Below are positions 22,104-31,415 of a stretch of DNA of 48,052 nt, piece after piece. Location: assembly GCA_937891785.1 (NCBI GenBank), contig CALAGN010000015.1:1-48052 (forward strand), read 5' to 3'. How positions within the stretch are numbered: the stretch's first letter is position 1; each line of letters opens with the position of its first letter. The notes under the pieces are model-generated. The model saw nothing but the letters and a program-made list of their open reading frames with translations, was not told the origin of the DNA and ran no database searches. The DNA comes from an uncultured Octadecabacter sp. Lineage in GTDB: Bacteria; Pseudomonadota; Alphaproteobacteria; Rhodobacterales; Rhodobacteraceae. The translations under genes were made by a program, and so were the position numbers.

Positions 22104-24436
22104 TAGAATTGCGTCGAGATCGTCAAGTCAAACGACTTCGTTTCGTCGTTGGCTTGCACATTCAATGGTTCAGTAAAGTTGAACCGCAGCGGCCCGATTG
22201 GCGTGTCCCAAAAGATCGCTACACCGGCAATCGAGCGTGGGGTGAAATCATTGTATTCCACATTCCCTGTCAGACTGCCACCCACGTCCCAAACCGACCC
22301 GTAGTCGACAAAGACGCCGCCCGAAATCCCGTATTCTTCGGGAAGACCCAACGGAAAGCGCGCCTCAAAGCGGGCAGCGGCAAAGTATTCGCCACCCAGA
22401 GCATCGCCGCTTACCGTATCACGCGGGCCGATGCCGCCAGGCGCAAAGCCGCGCATCGTGCGGCTGCCCAGGAAGTAACGGTCGGTGATCCGGCTTTGGC
22501 CGTCTTGATAGATCAACGCGCCGCCCTCAATCGTGGCCTGCAACGTCACATCGCCATTCAAGACCAACGTTTGCGCTGTCGCCTCGGCCGACGTCTTGAT
22601 GAACTGACTATCACCAAAACCGAATTCTTGACCAAAGCGCAGTAAGACACCCGCGTCCGGGTTCAGCCCTGTGCGGCGCGTGTCATAGCTGAAAGAGTAA
22701 CCGATCGAGCTGGTGCCAATGCCACCAAGCAATTCATCGGCCTGAATGATTGAGCTGCTCAGAGGATCGGCATTCATAATGTCGGTGTAGCCATAGCCAT
22801 AGAACACCGACAAACGACCATTCTCGCTAACCGGAAAGGCAAAAGAAGGGCGGAAATTAAAGGCTTGCGTATCATAAAGCGCGTTAGCGTTATCAGTCTG
22901 ACCATAGTTCAAACCAAGCCCGAAGCTAAGATCACGCGCTAGGAAGTTTGGCTCGGTGAAGCTAAAGCTAAGGTCCTGAGTGTCTGCGCCCGCCGCCAAC
23001 TCAAAGCTGAGCGACTGGCCGCGACCAAGGAAGTTACGTTGTTTGAAGCTTGCCAGAAGCGAAAGACCGTTATCCGACGAGAAGTTACCACCAAACGACA
23101 ACGAGCCGGTTGGCCCCTCTTCGACGTTCACATCAATGACGACCTGATCAGGCGAAGACCCTTCGCTCGCGTCAACATCTGCATTGACGAAATACCCCAA
23201 GGCGCGAATGCGTTCAGCACTTTGGCGGATTTCGCGTGGATTGAACGGATCGCCTTCGACCACGGTGAATTGATTACGCACCACACGGTCAAGCGTCGTG
23301 TTGTTTCCCTCGATGTCGATACGTTCGACGAAAATGCGGTCGCCGCGCACGAGCACAAATTCAATATCCAATGTCAGGTCACGATCGTTGCGGGTAATCC
23401 GCGGCTCGACCCGCATAAAGTTGATCCCCTGACGGATGGCCAGACGTTCGATGCGGGCGATGTTGGTTTCAATCGCAGTCGGGGAATAATAGCTGCCCGA
23501 GCGCAGATGCAGCCCGTCCTCGAAAACAACCGAATCTGCTTCATCGATTTCCGAGATCACCGACACATTGCCAAACCGGAAGCGTTGCCCTTCTTGGATG
23601 TTGTAAGTGATCAGATAAGCATCGCGTTCGCGTGTCAGAGACACGTCAACGTTTTGCACCTGAAAATCAACATAGCCGCGCGAGCGGTAGAAATCGCTCA
23701 ATACCTGCTGGTCAAAATCGACACGGTCGGCGACGAATGTATCACGCGAAATGATTGCGCGAAAAATGCCGACCTGCTTGGTTTCAAGCACGCCGCGCAA
23801 GCGACGATCAGAATAGCTACGGTTACCGACAAAGCCGATACGGCCCACTTCGGACACGCCGCCCTCAAAAACTTCAAACACCAGATCGACCCGGTTGTCG
23901 CTGCGTCGGATGATACGCGGCGTGACGGTCGCGTTGATTCGTCCCTGTTGCGCGTAGGCTTCGGTAATCGCGGCAACGTCCTGTTCAGCCTGTGATGGAC
24001 TATAGACCCGGCGCGACTGCGAGCGCACGACAGCTGACAGCTCATCGTCCGATAGTCGCGAATTGCCTTCAAAATTGATCCGGCTCACCGTTGGATACTC
24101 AACGACCCTGATCACCAGCCTGTTGCCCGAAGGCACCAGATCGACGCTCTCAAACAACCCTGCGGCGCGAATACGCTGTGCGGCATCGTTCACGGCACCG
24201 GCTGAAACGGCCTCTCCGCTAGTGATTCCTGCGTATGTCAGGATTGTTGCGGTCTCAATCCGCTGGTTTCCTTCGACGACTACGGTACTAAACCGGAAGG
24301 TCTGAGCCTGTGCTATGGCCGCAAAAGCCATTGCAAGCATCAGAACTGAAAGGAAAATTACTTTTTGTAGTGCTGTGTGGCTTTTCGCCACTTTGTGTGC
24401 AAATGCGCTGCTCATTTTTTCCGCCTGTTTCGACAT
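22103..24436 (-). CDS. bamA: Outer membrane assembly factor BamA
   Basis: Central component of the BAM complex that folds beta-barrel proteins into the outer membrane. The 777-residue precursor has a signal segment (LQKVIFLSVLMLAMAFAAIAQAQ, about 23-45 in shorter pieces), five POTRA domains (about 47-430; the first begins FRFSTVVVEGNQRIE), and a C-terminal 16-strand barrel. It contains the conserved lid-lock residues in a VRGF-like MRGFAPGGIGPRD and ends in a Phe after ISTQ, the usual barrel-end signature. The signal peptide is preceded by an unusually long basic N-terminus; a second ATG at 24415 is an alternative start. Confidence 0.96.
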   Translation of the reverse strand: MSKQAEKMSSAFAHKVAKSHTALQKVIFLSVLMLAMAFAAIAQAQTFRFSTVVVEGNQRIETATILTYAGITSGEAVSAGAVNDAAQRIRAAGLFESVDLVPSGNRLVIRVVEYPTVSRINFEGNSRLSDDELSAVVRSQSRRVYSPSQAEQDVAAITEAYAQQGRINATVTPRIIRRSDNRVDLVFEVFEGGVSEVGRIGFVGNRSYSDRRLRGVLETKQVGIFRAIISRDTFVADRVDFDQQVLSDFYRSRGYVDFQVQNVDVSLTRERDAYLITYNIQEGQRFRFGNVSVISEIDEADSVVFEDGLHLRSGSYYSPTAIETNIARIERLAIRQGINFMRVEPRITRNDRDLTLDIEFVLVRGDRIFVERIDIEGNNTTLDRVVRNQFTVVEGDPFNPREIRQSAERIRALGYFVNADVDASEGSSPDQVVIDVNVEEGPTGSLSFGGNFSSDNGLSLLASFKQRNFLGRGQSLSFELAAGADTQDLSFSFTEPNFLARDLSFGLGLNYGQTDNANALYDTQAFNFRPSFAFPVSENGRLSVFYGYGYTDIMNADPLSSSIIQADELLGGIGTSSIGYSFSYDTRRTGLNPDAGVLLRFGQEFGFGDSQFIKTSAEATAQTLVLNGDVTLQATIEGGALIYQDGQSRITDRYFLGSRTMRGFAPGGIGPRDTVSGDALGGEYFAAARFEARFPLGLPEEYGISGGVFVDYGSVWDVGGSLTGNVEYNDFTPRSIAGVAIFWDTPIGPLRFNFTEPLNVQANDETKSFDLTISTQF

Positions 24437-24486
24437 CCCAAGTGCCTTTCAAGTATCGGGAATAAGCGGCCTTGTCAAAACGCAAG

Positions 24487-24512
24487 AACGCGCAACCTTG
24501 TGGTTGCGCGTT
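24487..24512 (-). terminator. Hairpin between the 45-aa gene and bamA
   Basis: A perfect 11-base-pair stem (24487-24497 with 24502-24512) and a TTGT loop lie 29 bases after the stop of the 45-residue gene and 50 bases before the bamA start. The trailing bases on the minus strand are only moderately T-rich, so it may attenuate rather than stop transcription into bamA. Confidence 0.55.
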
Positions 24513-24540
24513 AAGACTACACTAAAGGAGGTATGTTAGC

Positions 24541-24678
24541 CTAGCCGGGAAGGTCAACTGTGCCGAGATATGCCCCGACCCACAGCGCACCAACGATGGT
24601 CGCCAGATACAGGATGCGGTCCCAGTTTATGTCGATCAACAGTGACAATCCGCGATAACCAGAAGCAATAGTCTGCAT
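24541..24678 (-). CDS. Small single-pass membrane protein, 45 aa
   Basis: A 45-codon frame opening MQTIASGYRGLSLL, with an amphipathic start, the segment DINWDRIL, and one membrane helix (YLATIVGALWVGAYLG, about residues 24-39). The ATG has AGGGG six bases upstream. It lies in the gap between rseP and bamA, on their strand, and is followed by a hairpin. The codon usage and clear Shine-Dalgarno support a real gene. No function is known; its place within the envelope operon suggests an inner-membrane accessory of that pathway. Confidence 0.65.
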   Translation of the reverse strand: MQTIASGYRGLSLLIDINWDRILYLATIVGALWVGAYLGTVDLPG

Positions 24679-24778
24679 GGGAAACCCCTATGAATAATTG
24701 TTTCCATAGTTCTGGACCGCAAATATGGCGCAAAGGTGGCACGACTGTGAAACCACTGCGGCAATTGTCAACTGTTTC

Positions 24779-26101
24779 TTAAGGGCAAAGGAATAGATCG
24801 TTGGCAATCGCAAAGACCATCAGCGACAGGATCAACGACAGTCCTACAGCCATAAGTATCCGCAAAGCGGTATTGCTTGGCATCTTTCCCGTCACGGCCT
24901 CGTAGGCGTGAAACATCAGGTGACCGCCATCTAGTACCGGCACTGGCAGCAGGTTCAACAGCCCTACCGCCGTCGAGAGCACGGCAACAAACCAGATAAA
25001 GCTGCTTGCCCCCTGGCTGGCCATGGCACCGCTTGTCTGGGCAATCCCGATCGGGCCGGACAGATTACATGATGAAATTGCGCCGGTAATCATGTGCCAA
25101 AGGCCCGACAGTGACGATTTAATAATGAACCAGACCTGTTTCACACCCGACCAAAGCGCCGTGACCGGACCCACGGACTCGGTTTGAGCCTCAAAGAAAA
25201 GCCCGCCCGTGACGCCAATCCGATACCGGGTTTCAAAGCCACCTTCGGGCATCGGCCGATCACCGCTGCGCGGGGCCAGCGTAAAGTCGATCATTTCGCC
25301 GCTGCGCCACACTGTTGCCAGAAGCGGACGCCCTTCGGATGCGGCCACGGCCTCTTGTAGTTGCGAAAAGGCAAAGATCGGCGCGCCATTGATCGCCGTG
25401 ATCACGTCACCAATCTTCATGTCGATGTCAAAGGCGGCTGACTGCGGGTTCAACGCAAGAACCATTGCCGGATAAGGATAAAGGGCCCGCACCGTGATGT
25501 CTTGCCCATCGCGCAGCACGCGATATTCAAGCGTGGGCTCAATCGGCAAGCTATCAATAAAGCCGTCAAAGTCTGCAAGCGCCGGCGTGTCTTGGCCACC
25601 AATCGACAGGATTTCATCGCCCTGCTCCAGCTCCATCGTATAAGAGTCGGGCAATGCGCGCACTTCATCCATGGTGAGCGGATCAGAGGCGCGGCCATCA
25701 AATACCATGACGGTCGCAAAGATCAGGATCGATAGGGCAAAATTGAACAACGGACCCGCAACAACTGTTGCCGAACGCGCCCAAAGCGGGGCGCCAGCCA
25801 TGGTGTTACGCTCTGTTTTGGCGTCATCGGTCGCACCGACGCTTGCGACATTGGCATCGCCCAGGAATTTGACATACCCACCAAACGGCAGAGCGGCAAT
25901 TTGCCAGCGCGTTCCGTGTTTATCAGCGCGCGAAAACAAAACCGGACCTATGCCAAGGCTGAACACTTCGGCATAGATGCCGGTCCAGCGTCCAACGATG
26001 TAGTGACCATATTCGTGGATCGCCACAATAATAGAAAGTGCCACAACAAAGGCGATAATCGTAAAGGCGGCACCGCCAAACTGCGGAAGAATCTGGGTCA
26101 T
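24779..26101 (-). CDS. rseP: Site-2 protease RseP (M50 family)
   Basis: Intramembrane zinc metalloprotease that cleaves anti-sigma factors and remnant signal peptides. The 440-residue protein has the active-site HEYGH at residues 29-33 in the first helix, FGGYVKFLGD, a central periplasmic part with a PDZ domain (about 195-290), and the third zinc ligand in NLLPVPVLDGGH (about 380-390). I prefer the ATG at 26101 (MTQIL) over a TTG two codons earlier. The stop of dxr is 10 bases upstream, so the genes are co-transcribed. Confidence 0.95.
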   Translation of the reverse strand: MTQILPQFGGAAFTIIAFVVALSIIVAIHEYGHYIVGRWTGIYAEVFSLGIGPVLFSRADKHGTRWQIAALPFGGYVKFLGDANVASVGATDDAKTERNTMAGAPLWARSATVVAGPLFNFALSILIFATVMVFDGRASDPLTMDEVRALPDSYTMELEQGDEILSIGGQDTPALADFDGFIDSLPIEPTLEYRVLRDGQDITVRALYPYPAMVLALNPQSAAFDIDMKIGDVITAINGAPIFAFSQLQEAVAASEGRPLLATVWRSGEMIDFTLAPRSGDRPMPEGGFETRYRIGVTGGLFFEAQTESVGPVTALWSGVKQVWFIIKSSLSGLWHMITGAISSCNLSGPIGIAQTSGAMASQGASSFIWFVAVLSTAVGLLNLLPVPVLDGGHLMFHAYEAVTGKMPSNTALRILMAVGLSLILSLMVFAIANDLFLCP

Positions 26102-26111
26102 GTCCAAGGTC

Positions 26112-27287
26112 TTAAGTTCCTATCTGTGCAATCACTTCGCCTGCGCGGACGCGGGCAAGCCTGTCTATTTCAAGCACCGTATCTAATGACATAGTGGCTT
26201 TTTGCAGCCCGTCATGGGCCGACATTTTATCTAACGTGACGGCAACAACGCGCGCCATGTCCATAAAGCCAATATCGCCAGCGATAAACCCGTCCAGCGC
26301 GCGTTCCTTGGCGGCGTTAAAGGCGGCGCCTGTCAGACCGCCCTCCTCCATCACGCGGCTTGCAAGCGCCAAAGCCGGATAGCGGTCACCGTCAAGCGCG
26401 CGAAAATTAAGCTGGCCGATCTGTGCAAGATCAAGTCGCGCCACCGGTAGGTCGCGCCGCTGCGGCCAATGCAGCGCATAGCCGATTGCGTGACGCATAT
26501 CGGGCGGTCCGACATGGGCCATCAGCGCGCCATCATTGAACCCGACAAGCGCGTGGATCAGGCTTTCAGGATGCACGATGGTTTCGATTTGGTCAGGGCG
26601 GACGCCAAAAAACTCTTTGGTTTCAATCAGCTCCAGCGCTTTGTTGAACATCGAGGCGGAATCAATCGTGATCCGTTGGCCCATATCCCAATTGGGGTGT
26701 GATGACGCCTGGGCCACTGTGACGGTGTTCAATGCCGCAATCGGAAGGTCGCGAAACGCACCACCGGATGCGGTAATGATAATTCGTTCCACGGCGGCAA
26801 TATCCTCGCCGACCAGCGCCTGAAATACGGCAGAATGTTCGCTGTCCACGGGCAGGATACGCGCGCCGTGACAGGCGGCATGCTGCATCAGGATCGGACC
26901 AGCGGTGACCAGCGATTCCTTATTGGCCAGCGCCAAGGTCGTGCCCTGTTCCAGCGCGCGCCACCCCGGTGCAAGGCCAGCGGCACCAACAATTGCAGAC
27001 ATGATCCAATCAGCTGGCCGGCTTGCGGCATCGTTCAAGGCACTCGCCCCACTTGCAGCCTCAACCCCGCTTCCGGCCAAAGCATCGCGTAATTGATGCA
27101 GCAGCGTTTCATCGGAGATCACTGCAACATCGGCCCGTAACGCAATGGCATCGCTCGCTAATTGCGCAACGTTACACCCGCCGGTCAGGGCAACAATGTC
27201 ATAACTGTCGGGGTCACGCTTGATCAGGTCAAGCGTGTTCTGACCGATTGATCCGGTCGCGCCAAGAATACTAATCCGTCGCGTCAA
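26112..27287 (-). CDS. dxr: 1-deoxy-D-xylulose-5-phosphate reductoisomerase
   Basis: Second enzyme of the MEP isoprenoid pathway; converts DXP to MEP with NADPH. The 391 residues contain the cofactor motif LGATGSIGQNT (8-18), ALANKESLVTAG, the metal-binding PVDSEHSA, ITASGGAFRD and TIDSASMFNKALELIE, all diagnostic. The start overlaps the cdsA stop by four bases. It supplies isoprenoid precursor for the product of uppS two genes upstream. Confidence 0.97.
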   Translation of the reverse strand: MTRRISILGATGSIGQNTLDLIKRDPDSYDIVALTGGCNVAQLASDAIALRADVAVISDETLLHQLRDALAGSGVEAASGASALNDAASRPADWIMSAIVGAAGLAPGWRALEQGTTLALANKESLVTAGPILMQHAACHGARILPVDSEHSAVFQALVGEDIAAVERIIITASGGAFRDLPIAALNTVTVAQASSHPNWDMGQRITIDSASMFNKALELIETKEFFGVRPDQIETIVHPESLIHALVGFNDGALMAHVGPPDMRHAIGYALHWPQRRDLPVARLDLAQIGQLNFRALDGDRYPALALASRVMEEGGLTGAAFNAAKERALDGFIAGDIGFMDMARVVAVTLDKMSAHDGLQKATMSLDTVLEIDRLARVRAGEVIAQIGT

Positions 27288-28087
27288 AAGGCGGCTCCGG
27301 GGACGTTGAACACTTCGGCAACTGCCAGCATGAACAAGGACGCGCCAAGCAGCGCATCAAAGCGGTCAAATAGCCCCCCATGGCCGGGAATCAGGGTCGA
27401 GCTATCCTTGACCTTCATCCGCCGTTTTAGTGCGCTTTCGCCAATATCACCCATCTGCCCCGCAAAAGACACTACCATAGAGATCGGCAAGATCACCCAT
27501 GTAACATCGGTGAATTGCATGAATAGCAGACCAACAATCGCGGCGCCAATCCAGCCTGCAACTGTGCCGCTCCAGGTCTTTTTCGGACTGACCGTGGGCC
27601 AAAATTTGGCCCCCCCCAGCATCCGTCCGGCGAAATAGCCGAAAATATCCGTGACCATAACGACCAAAACCAGCCAAAGAAGCCATAAGAACCCATAATC
27701 AATGCGGAAATGCACCAACCCCCAACCCGCGATCTGAAGCGCCAAAGCGAAGATAAAGAAGGTCAGCCGCTCGTGCGGTAAAGCAATCGCACCGATCAGC
27801 GGCACTACGAGGAACAGGATCAGGAATTCATAGTTTTCTGTTGGGCCAAAGACTTGCGCGGACAATATACTGGCGGCCCCAGCCGCCAATAGCATCCCCG
27901 AGGTCGCGGCCTCGGGGTGGATCATTTTCCACAACTCCCAGACCATCACAGCCGTGACGAACACCGCAAGCATCTGAAACCAGATGCCGCCTGCAATAAT
28001 CGCAACCACGCCGATAAACGCCATCACAGCGCCTGATGCCAGACGCACCGTCAGGTCACCCCATTTTCCAGAAGTTTCATCTTTCAT
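27284..28087 (-). CDS. cdsA: Phosphatidate cytidylyltransferase
   Basis: Makes CDP-diacylglycerol for phospholipid synthesis in the inner membrane. A 267-residue polytopic protein (about eight helices) with DIFGYFAGRMLGG, VSPKKTWSGTVAG and the C-terminal family signature LKRRMKVKDSSTLIPGHGG followed by LFDRFD. It starts one base after the uppS stop region and overlaps dxr at its end. Confidence 0.95.
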   Translation of the reverse strand: MKDETSGKWGDLTVRLASGAVMAFIGVVAIIAGGIWFQMLAVFVTAVMVWELWKMIHPEAATSGMLLAAGAASILSAQVFGPTENYEFLILFLVVPLIGAIALPHERLTFFIFALALQIAGWGLVHFRIDYGFLWLLWLVLVVMVTDIFGYFAGRMLGGAKFWPTVSPKKTWSGTVAGWIGAAIVGLLFMQFTDVTWVILPISMVVSFAGQMGDIGESALKRRMKVKDSSTLIPGHGGLFDRFDALLGASLFMLAVAEVFNVPGAAF

Positions 28088-28088
28088 A

Positions 28089-28811
28089 TCAAGCCTTTAC
28101 CCCACCATACCGGCGGTCACGAGTGCCATAACTTGCCAGGACTTTGGCAAATTCGGCAGGTGTAAAATCGGGCCAAAGCGTGTCGACAAATTCGTATTCG
28201 CTATAGGCAGTTTGCCAGAGCAGAAAGTTGCTCACTCGTGCTTCGCCACTGGTGCGGATTACCAGATCGGGGTCGGGCAGCACATGAGTGTCAAGATATT
28301 TGGCCAGCGTTTCCGCATCGACGTCATTATGGGTCAGCTTGCCTTGCTCGATGTCATAAGCAAGGCGCTTGGCTGCTCGGGTGACTTCATCGCGCCCACC
28401 GTAATTGATTGCGACAGTCAGATGAACAAGGTCGTTGCCCGCCGTCAGCAATTCAAGCTCGTCCATCAGCGATACTAGCTTGTCATCCAAACGCACACGA
28501 TCACCAATGAACCGCACCCGCACGCCTTTTTTTAGCAAGGCCTGTGACTCGCGTTCGATATAGCGGCGAAACAGCTTCATCAGACCCGCGACTTCGGTTT
28601 GGGTCCGCTTCCAGTTTTCGGTGGAAAAGGCAAATACCGTCAGGTACTTAACACCAAGGTCAGGGCAGGCTTCGACGATATCGCGCACGCGTTTGGCACC
28701 CGCATGGTGTCCGAACAAGCGCGGGCGACCGCGCTGCGTAGCCCAGCGACCGTTGCCGTCCATAATAATGGCGACGTGTTTGGGTCCGGTCTGGCTCGTG
28801 TCTTTGGCCAA
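28089..28811 (-). CDS. uppS: Undecaprenyl diphosphate synthase
   Basis: Cis-prenyltransferase that makes the C55 carrier lipid for cell-wall and O-antigen assembly. The 240 residues include the catalytic-Asp segment HVAIIMDGNGRWA, GHHAGAKRVRDIVE, YLTVFAFSTENW, and the RTSGEARVSNFLLWQTAYSE motif. The start is TTG at 28811 with AGGAGG about six bases upstream, an excellent site that decides the non-ATG start. It is separated from frr by 93 bases. Confidence 0.96.
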   Translation of the reverse strand: MAKDTSQTGPKHVAIIMDGNGRWATQRGRPRLFGHHAGAKRVRDIVEACPDLGVKYLTVFAFSTENWKRTQTEVAGLMKLFRRYIERESQALLKKGVRVRFIGDRVRLDDKLVSLMDELELLTAGNDLVHLTVAINYGGRDEVTRAAKRLAYDIEQGKLTHNDVDAETLAKYLDTHVLPDPDLVIRTSGEARVSNFLLWQTAYSEYEFVDTLWPDFTPAEFAKVLASYGTRDRRYGGVKA

Positions 28812-28904
28812 GGTGGCCTCCTGATTACTTTTTACCGTACAATCCCATCGCGGGCTTAGCCATTTATCGCGCGAAACGCCCCACTGGGTGTTTCAGATTG
28901 CGCG

Positions 28905-29468
28905 TTACACCTGCATGATCTCGGCTTGCTTTGTCTCAAGGTTATCGTCGATTTGCTTGATATAGGTGTTGGTCATGTCCTGCACCTCGTCCTCCCAAAG
29001 CTTCTGGTCGTCCTCAGACATACCACCGCCCTTGGCTTTTTTGATCTGGTCCATCCCGTCACGGCGCACGTTACGCACAGAAACACGGGCGTGTTCGGCG
29101 TAGCTTCCGGCAACTTTGGTCAGTTGTGTGCGGCGTTCTTCGTTCAATTCCGGGATAGGCAGCATGATAATCGTGCCGTTTAGCTGAGGATTGATCCCCA
29201 GCCCACTTTCGCGGATCGCTTTTTCGACTTTACCAACAAGGCCCTTGTCCCAAACGTTGATCGTCACCATCCGCGGTTCGGGCACGTTCACGGTGCCGAC
29301 CTGATTGATTGGTGTCATCGACCCGTAGGCATCCACCATCACAGGCTCCAGCATCGAGGACGACGCGCGCCCCGTGCGCAAAGATGCAAATTCGGTGCGG
29401 AGATTGGTGATTGCGCCATCCATACGGCGTTGCAGATCATCGGTATCTAGAAGGAAATCGTCGGACAT
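28905..29468 (-). CDS. frr: Ribosome recycling factor
   Basis: Splits post-termination ribosomes together with EF-G. A 187-residue protein with the expected alpha-helical hairpin and beta/alpha/beta domain: [53 protein letters not shown] and the C-terminal helix rich in Lys and Glu. It lies 103 bases after pyrH, the usual neighbour. Confidence 0.96.
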   Translation of the reverse strand: MSDDFLLDTDDLQRRMDGAITNLRTEFASLRTGRASSSMLEPVMVDAYGSMTPINQVGTVNVPEPRMVTINVWDKGLVGKVEKAIRESGLGINPQLNGTIIMLPIPELNEERRTQLTKVAGSYAEHARVSVRNVRRDGMDQIKKAKGGGMSEDDQKLWEDEVQDMTNTYIKQIDDNLETKQAEIMQV

Positions 29469-29571
29469 ATCTTATGCTCTTTTTGCCTTGGTTGCACTGC
29501 TATAGCTGCAGGACGGGTGATTTGTATAGAACACCTGTGCAAAGTTTGCGCAGGTTTACGGCACGCCACAC

Positions 29572-30297
29572 CTAATCCTTAACGGTCGTAAACGTTCCAG
29601 ACCCGTCCAGAATTCCGCGAAATCCGCCCGGTTCATCCAAGGAAAACACGACAATCGGCAGATTGTTTTCGCGTGCCAGTGCAATCGCGCTGGCGTCCAT
29701 CACACCAAGGTGCTGGGCAAGAACTGCGTCATAGGTGATTGTGTCATAGCGTTTGGCGTCGTCATGTTTGGCTGGGTCTTTGTCATAAACGCCGTCCACT
29801 TTGGTGCCTTTAAAGATTGCCTCGCAGGCCATTTCCTTGGCGCGCAGCGTGGCGGCCGTATCCGTTGTAAAATAAGGATTTCCGGTGCCTGCTGCGAAGA
29901 TACAAACGCGTTTCTTTTCAAGATGTCGCACGGCGCGGCGACGAATATAAGGTTCTGCTACCTCGTCCATGCGGATCGCGGAAATCACGCGGGTGTGGAT
30001 GCCCTGCCCTTCAAGCGCGCTTTGCATGGCCAGCGCGTTCATCACTGTTGCCAACATGCCCATATAGTCAGCCGTGGTCCGCTCCATCCCCTGCGCAGAG
30101 CCCTGAAGGCCGCGAAAAATGTTGCCGCCGCCGATCACCATGCAAATCTCGACACCCATGTCGTGAACGATCTTCACTTCGCGGGCGATGCGTTCAACTG
30201 TCGGGGGATGCAGCCCATACCCCTGATCGCCCATCAGCGCCTCGCCGGAGATCTTGAGCATAACCCGTTTAAAGTTGATTTTTTCGGTGTCTGACAT
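29572..30297 (-). CDS. pyrH: Uridylate kinase
   Basis: Phosphorylates UMP to UDP. The 241-residue amino-acid-kinase-fold protein has [57 protein letters not shown] and [10 protein letters not shown], the full PyrH set. I use the ATG at 30297 (MSDTEK), which has AAAGGA upstream; the frame opens 32 codons earlier into the miaA promoter region. rpsB and tsf, often upstream in other bacteria, are not here: pyrH heads the envelope block and is divergent from miaA. A hairpin at 29533-29555 sits between pyrH and frr. Confidence 0.95.
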   Translation of the reverse strand: MSDTEKINFKRVMLKISGEALMGDQGYGLHPPTVERIAREVKIVHDMGVEICMVIGGGNIFRGLQGSAQGMERTTADYMGMLATVMNALAMQSALEGQGIHTRVISAIRMDEVAEPYIRRRAVRHLEKKRVCIFAAGTGNPYFTTDTAATLRAKEMACEAIFKGTKVDGVYDKDPAKHDDAKRYDTITYDAVLAQHLGVMDASAIALARENNLPIVVFSLDEPGGFRGILDGSGTFTTVKD

Positions 30298-30427
30298 GGC
30301 AGTGTCCTTTGGATTATTGCGGCACCGGCTAAAATGTCGCAAACCGTTGCTCTGTTCAATGGCTGGTTGGCTGAAATACGCGCTCGGCACCAAGTTTCTT
30401 GATCAAGCGACCTGAAAGGCGGCCCAA

Positions 30428-31300
30428 TTGATTGATCTGACCCCAATTCCTGCCGATCGCCCCGTGCTGATCTTTGGCCCGACTGCGAGCGGAAAATCGG
30501 CGCTGGCATTGCAAATCGCCCAAGACCAGGGCGGCGTTATCGTCAACGCGGATGCCTTGCAGGTGTTTGACGGCTGGCGGGTGCTGACGGCGCGCCCATC
30601 GACGGCAGATGTGGCTTTGGTAACCCACGCGCTTTACGGCCATGTGCCGTTCGATGCCCCTTATTCTGTTGGCCATTGGCTGCGCGACGTGACGCCGTTC
30701 ATTCAAAGCGGCGCGCGCCCGATCATCGTCGGGGGCACGGGCCTCAATTTTATGGCTCTGACGCAGGGTTTGGCTGATATTCCAGCAACGCCTGACGATT
30801 TGCGTGCCTGCGCGAACGATTTGACACTAGATATTTTGCTGGCGGCATTGGATGCGGATACGCTTGGCCGGATCGACACAAACAACCGCGCCCGTGTGCA
30901 ACGCGCATGGGAGGTGCAAGAAACCACAGGCCGCAGCATTGCCCTGTGGCAAGACAACACGCCGCCGCCGCTGTTACCCTTGGAAGATACTACCGCTTTG
31001 GCGCTAAGTCCTGATCCAGACTGGCTAAATGCCCGCATTGCGCGCCGTTTTGGCCTGATGCTGCAAAGCGGCGCCTTGGACGAGGCCCGCGCGATGGAGC
31101 CCGGCTGGAGCCCCGACCATGCATCGTCCAAAGCCATCGGTGCGGCAGAATTGATCGCCCATATCCGCGGCGAGATGACCCTTGAGGACGCATCCGAGTA
31201 CGCGATTATAGCAAGTCGTCAATACGCGAAACGGCAACGCACGTGGCTGCGCTCTAAGATGCAGGAGTGGCGGTACATTTCGCTTCCAGCGCCAAAGTAG
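30428..31300 (+). CDS. miaA: tRNA dimethylallyltransferase
   Basis: Adds the dimethylallyl group to A37 of tRNAs that read codons starting with U. The 290-residue protein has the P-loop [12 protein letters not shown] (about residues 16-27), [19 protein letters not shown], and [17 protein letters not shown]. The C-terminal [16 protein letters not shown] and [14 protein letters not shown] are typical. Start is TTG at 30428, with AAAGG upstream, giving a normal N-terminus before the P-loop. It is divergent from pyrH. Two DnaA-box-like sequences follow its stop. Confidence 0.95.
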   Translation: MIDLTPIPADRPVLIFGPTASGKSALALQIAQDQGGVIVNADALQVFDGWRVLTARPSTADVALVTHALYGHVPFDAPYSVGHWLRDVTPFIQSGARPIIVGGTGLNFMALTQGLADIPATPDDLRACANDLTLDILLAALDADTLGRIDTNNRARVQRAWEVQETTGRSIALWQDNTPPPLLPLEDTTALALSPDPDWLNARIARRFGLMLQSGALDEARAMEPGWSPDHASSKAIGAAELIAHIRGEMTLEDASEYAIIASRQYAKRQRTWLRSKMQEWRYISLPAPK

Positions 31301-31308
31301 CGCAGAGG

Positions 31309-31329
31309 TTATCCACAGGGTTACCCACA
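31309..31329 (+). promoter_or_regulatory. Tandem DnaA boxes
   Basis: TTATCCACA (31309-31317), the exact consensus DnaA box, is followed after three bases by TTACCCACA (31321-31329), one mismatch away, in the same orientation. An AT-rich stretch with an inverted repeat follows. They lie between miaA and the araC-type gene. No other replication-origin landmark is present, so a regulatory or titration role is more likely than an origin. Confidence 0.45.
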
Positions 31330-31342
31330 ACACTTATACCTT

Positions 31343-31363
31343 TACAACAAATTGTAGGTTGTA
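31343..31363. promoter_or_regulatory. Inverted repeat upstream of the araC-type gene
   Basis: TACAAC (31343-31348) and GTTGTA (31358-31363) form an inverted repeat with nine bases between, and the inner ACAAATTGT is itself symmetric. TTACAACA recurs about 50 bases further on, close to the start codon. This looks like an operator for the regulator itself or for another factor; no factor can be named. Confidence 0.35.
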
Positions 31364-31415
31364 TTTCGACAAGTTACCATCCAAAGTTTCACTATTACAA
31401 CATTTGGACCGATTC

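Noticed and set aside
31301-31415. DnaA boxes read as a replication origin
   Set aside because: Only two boxes, no cluster of origin genes, and no larger AT-rich unwinding region.
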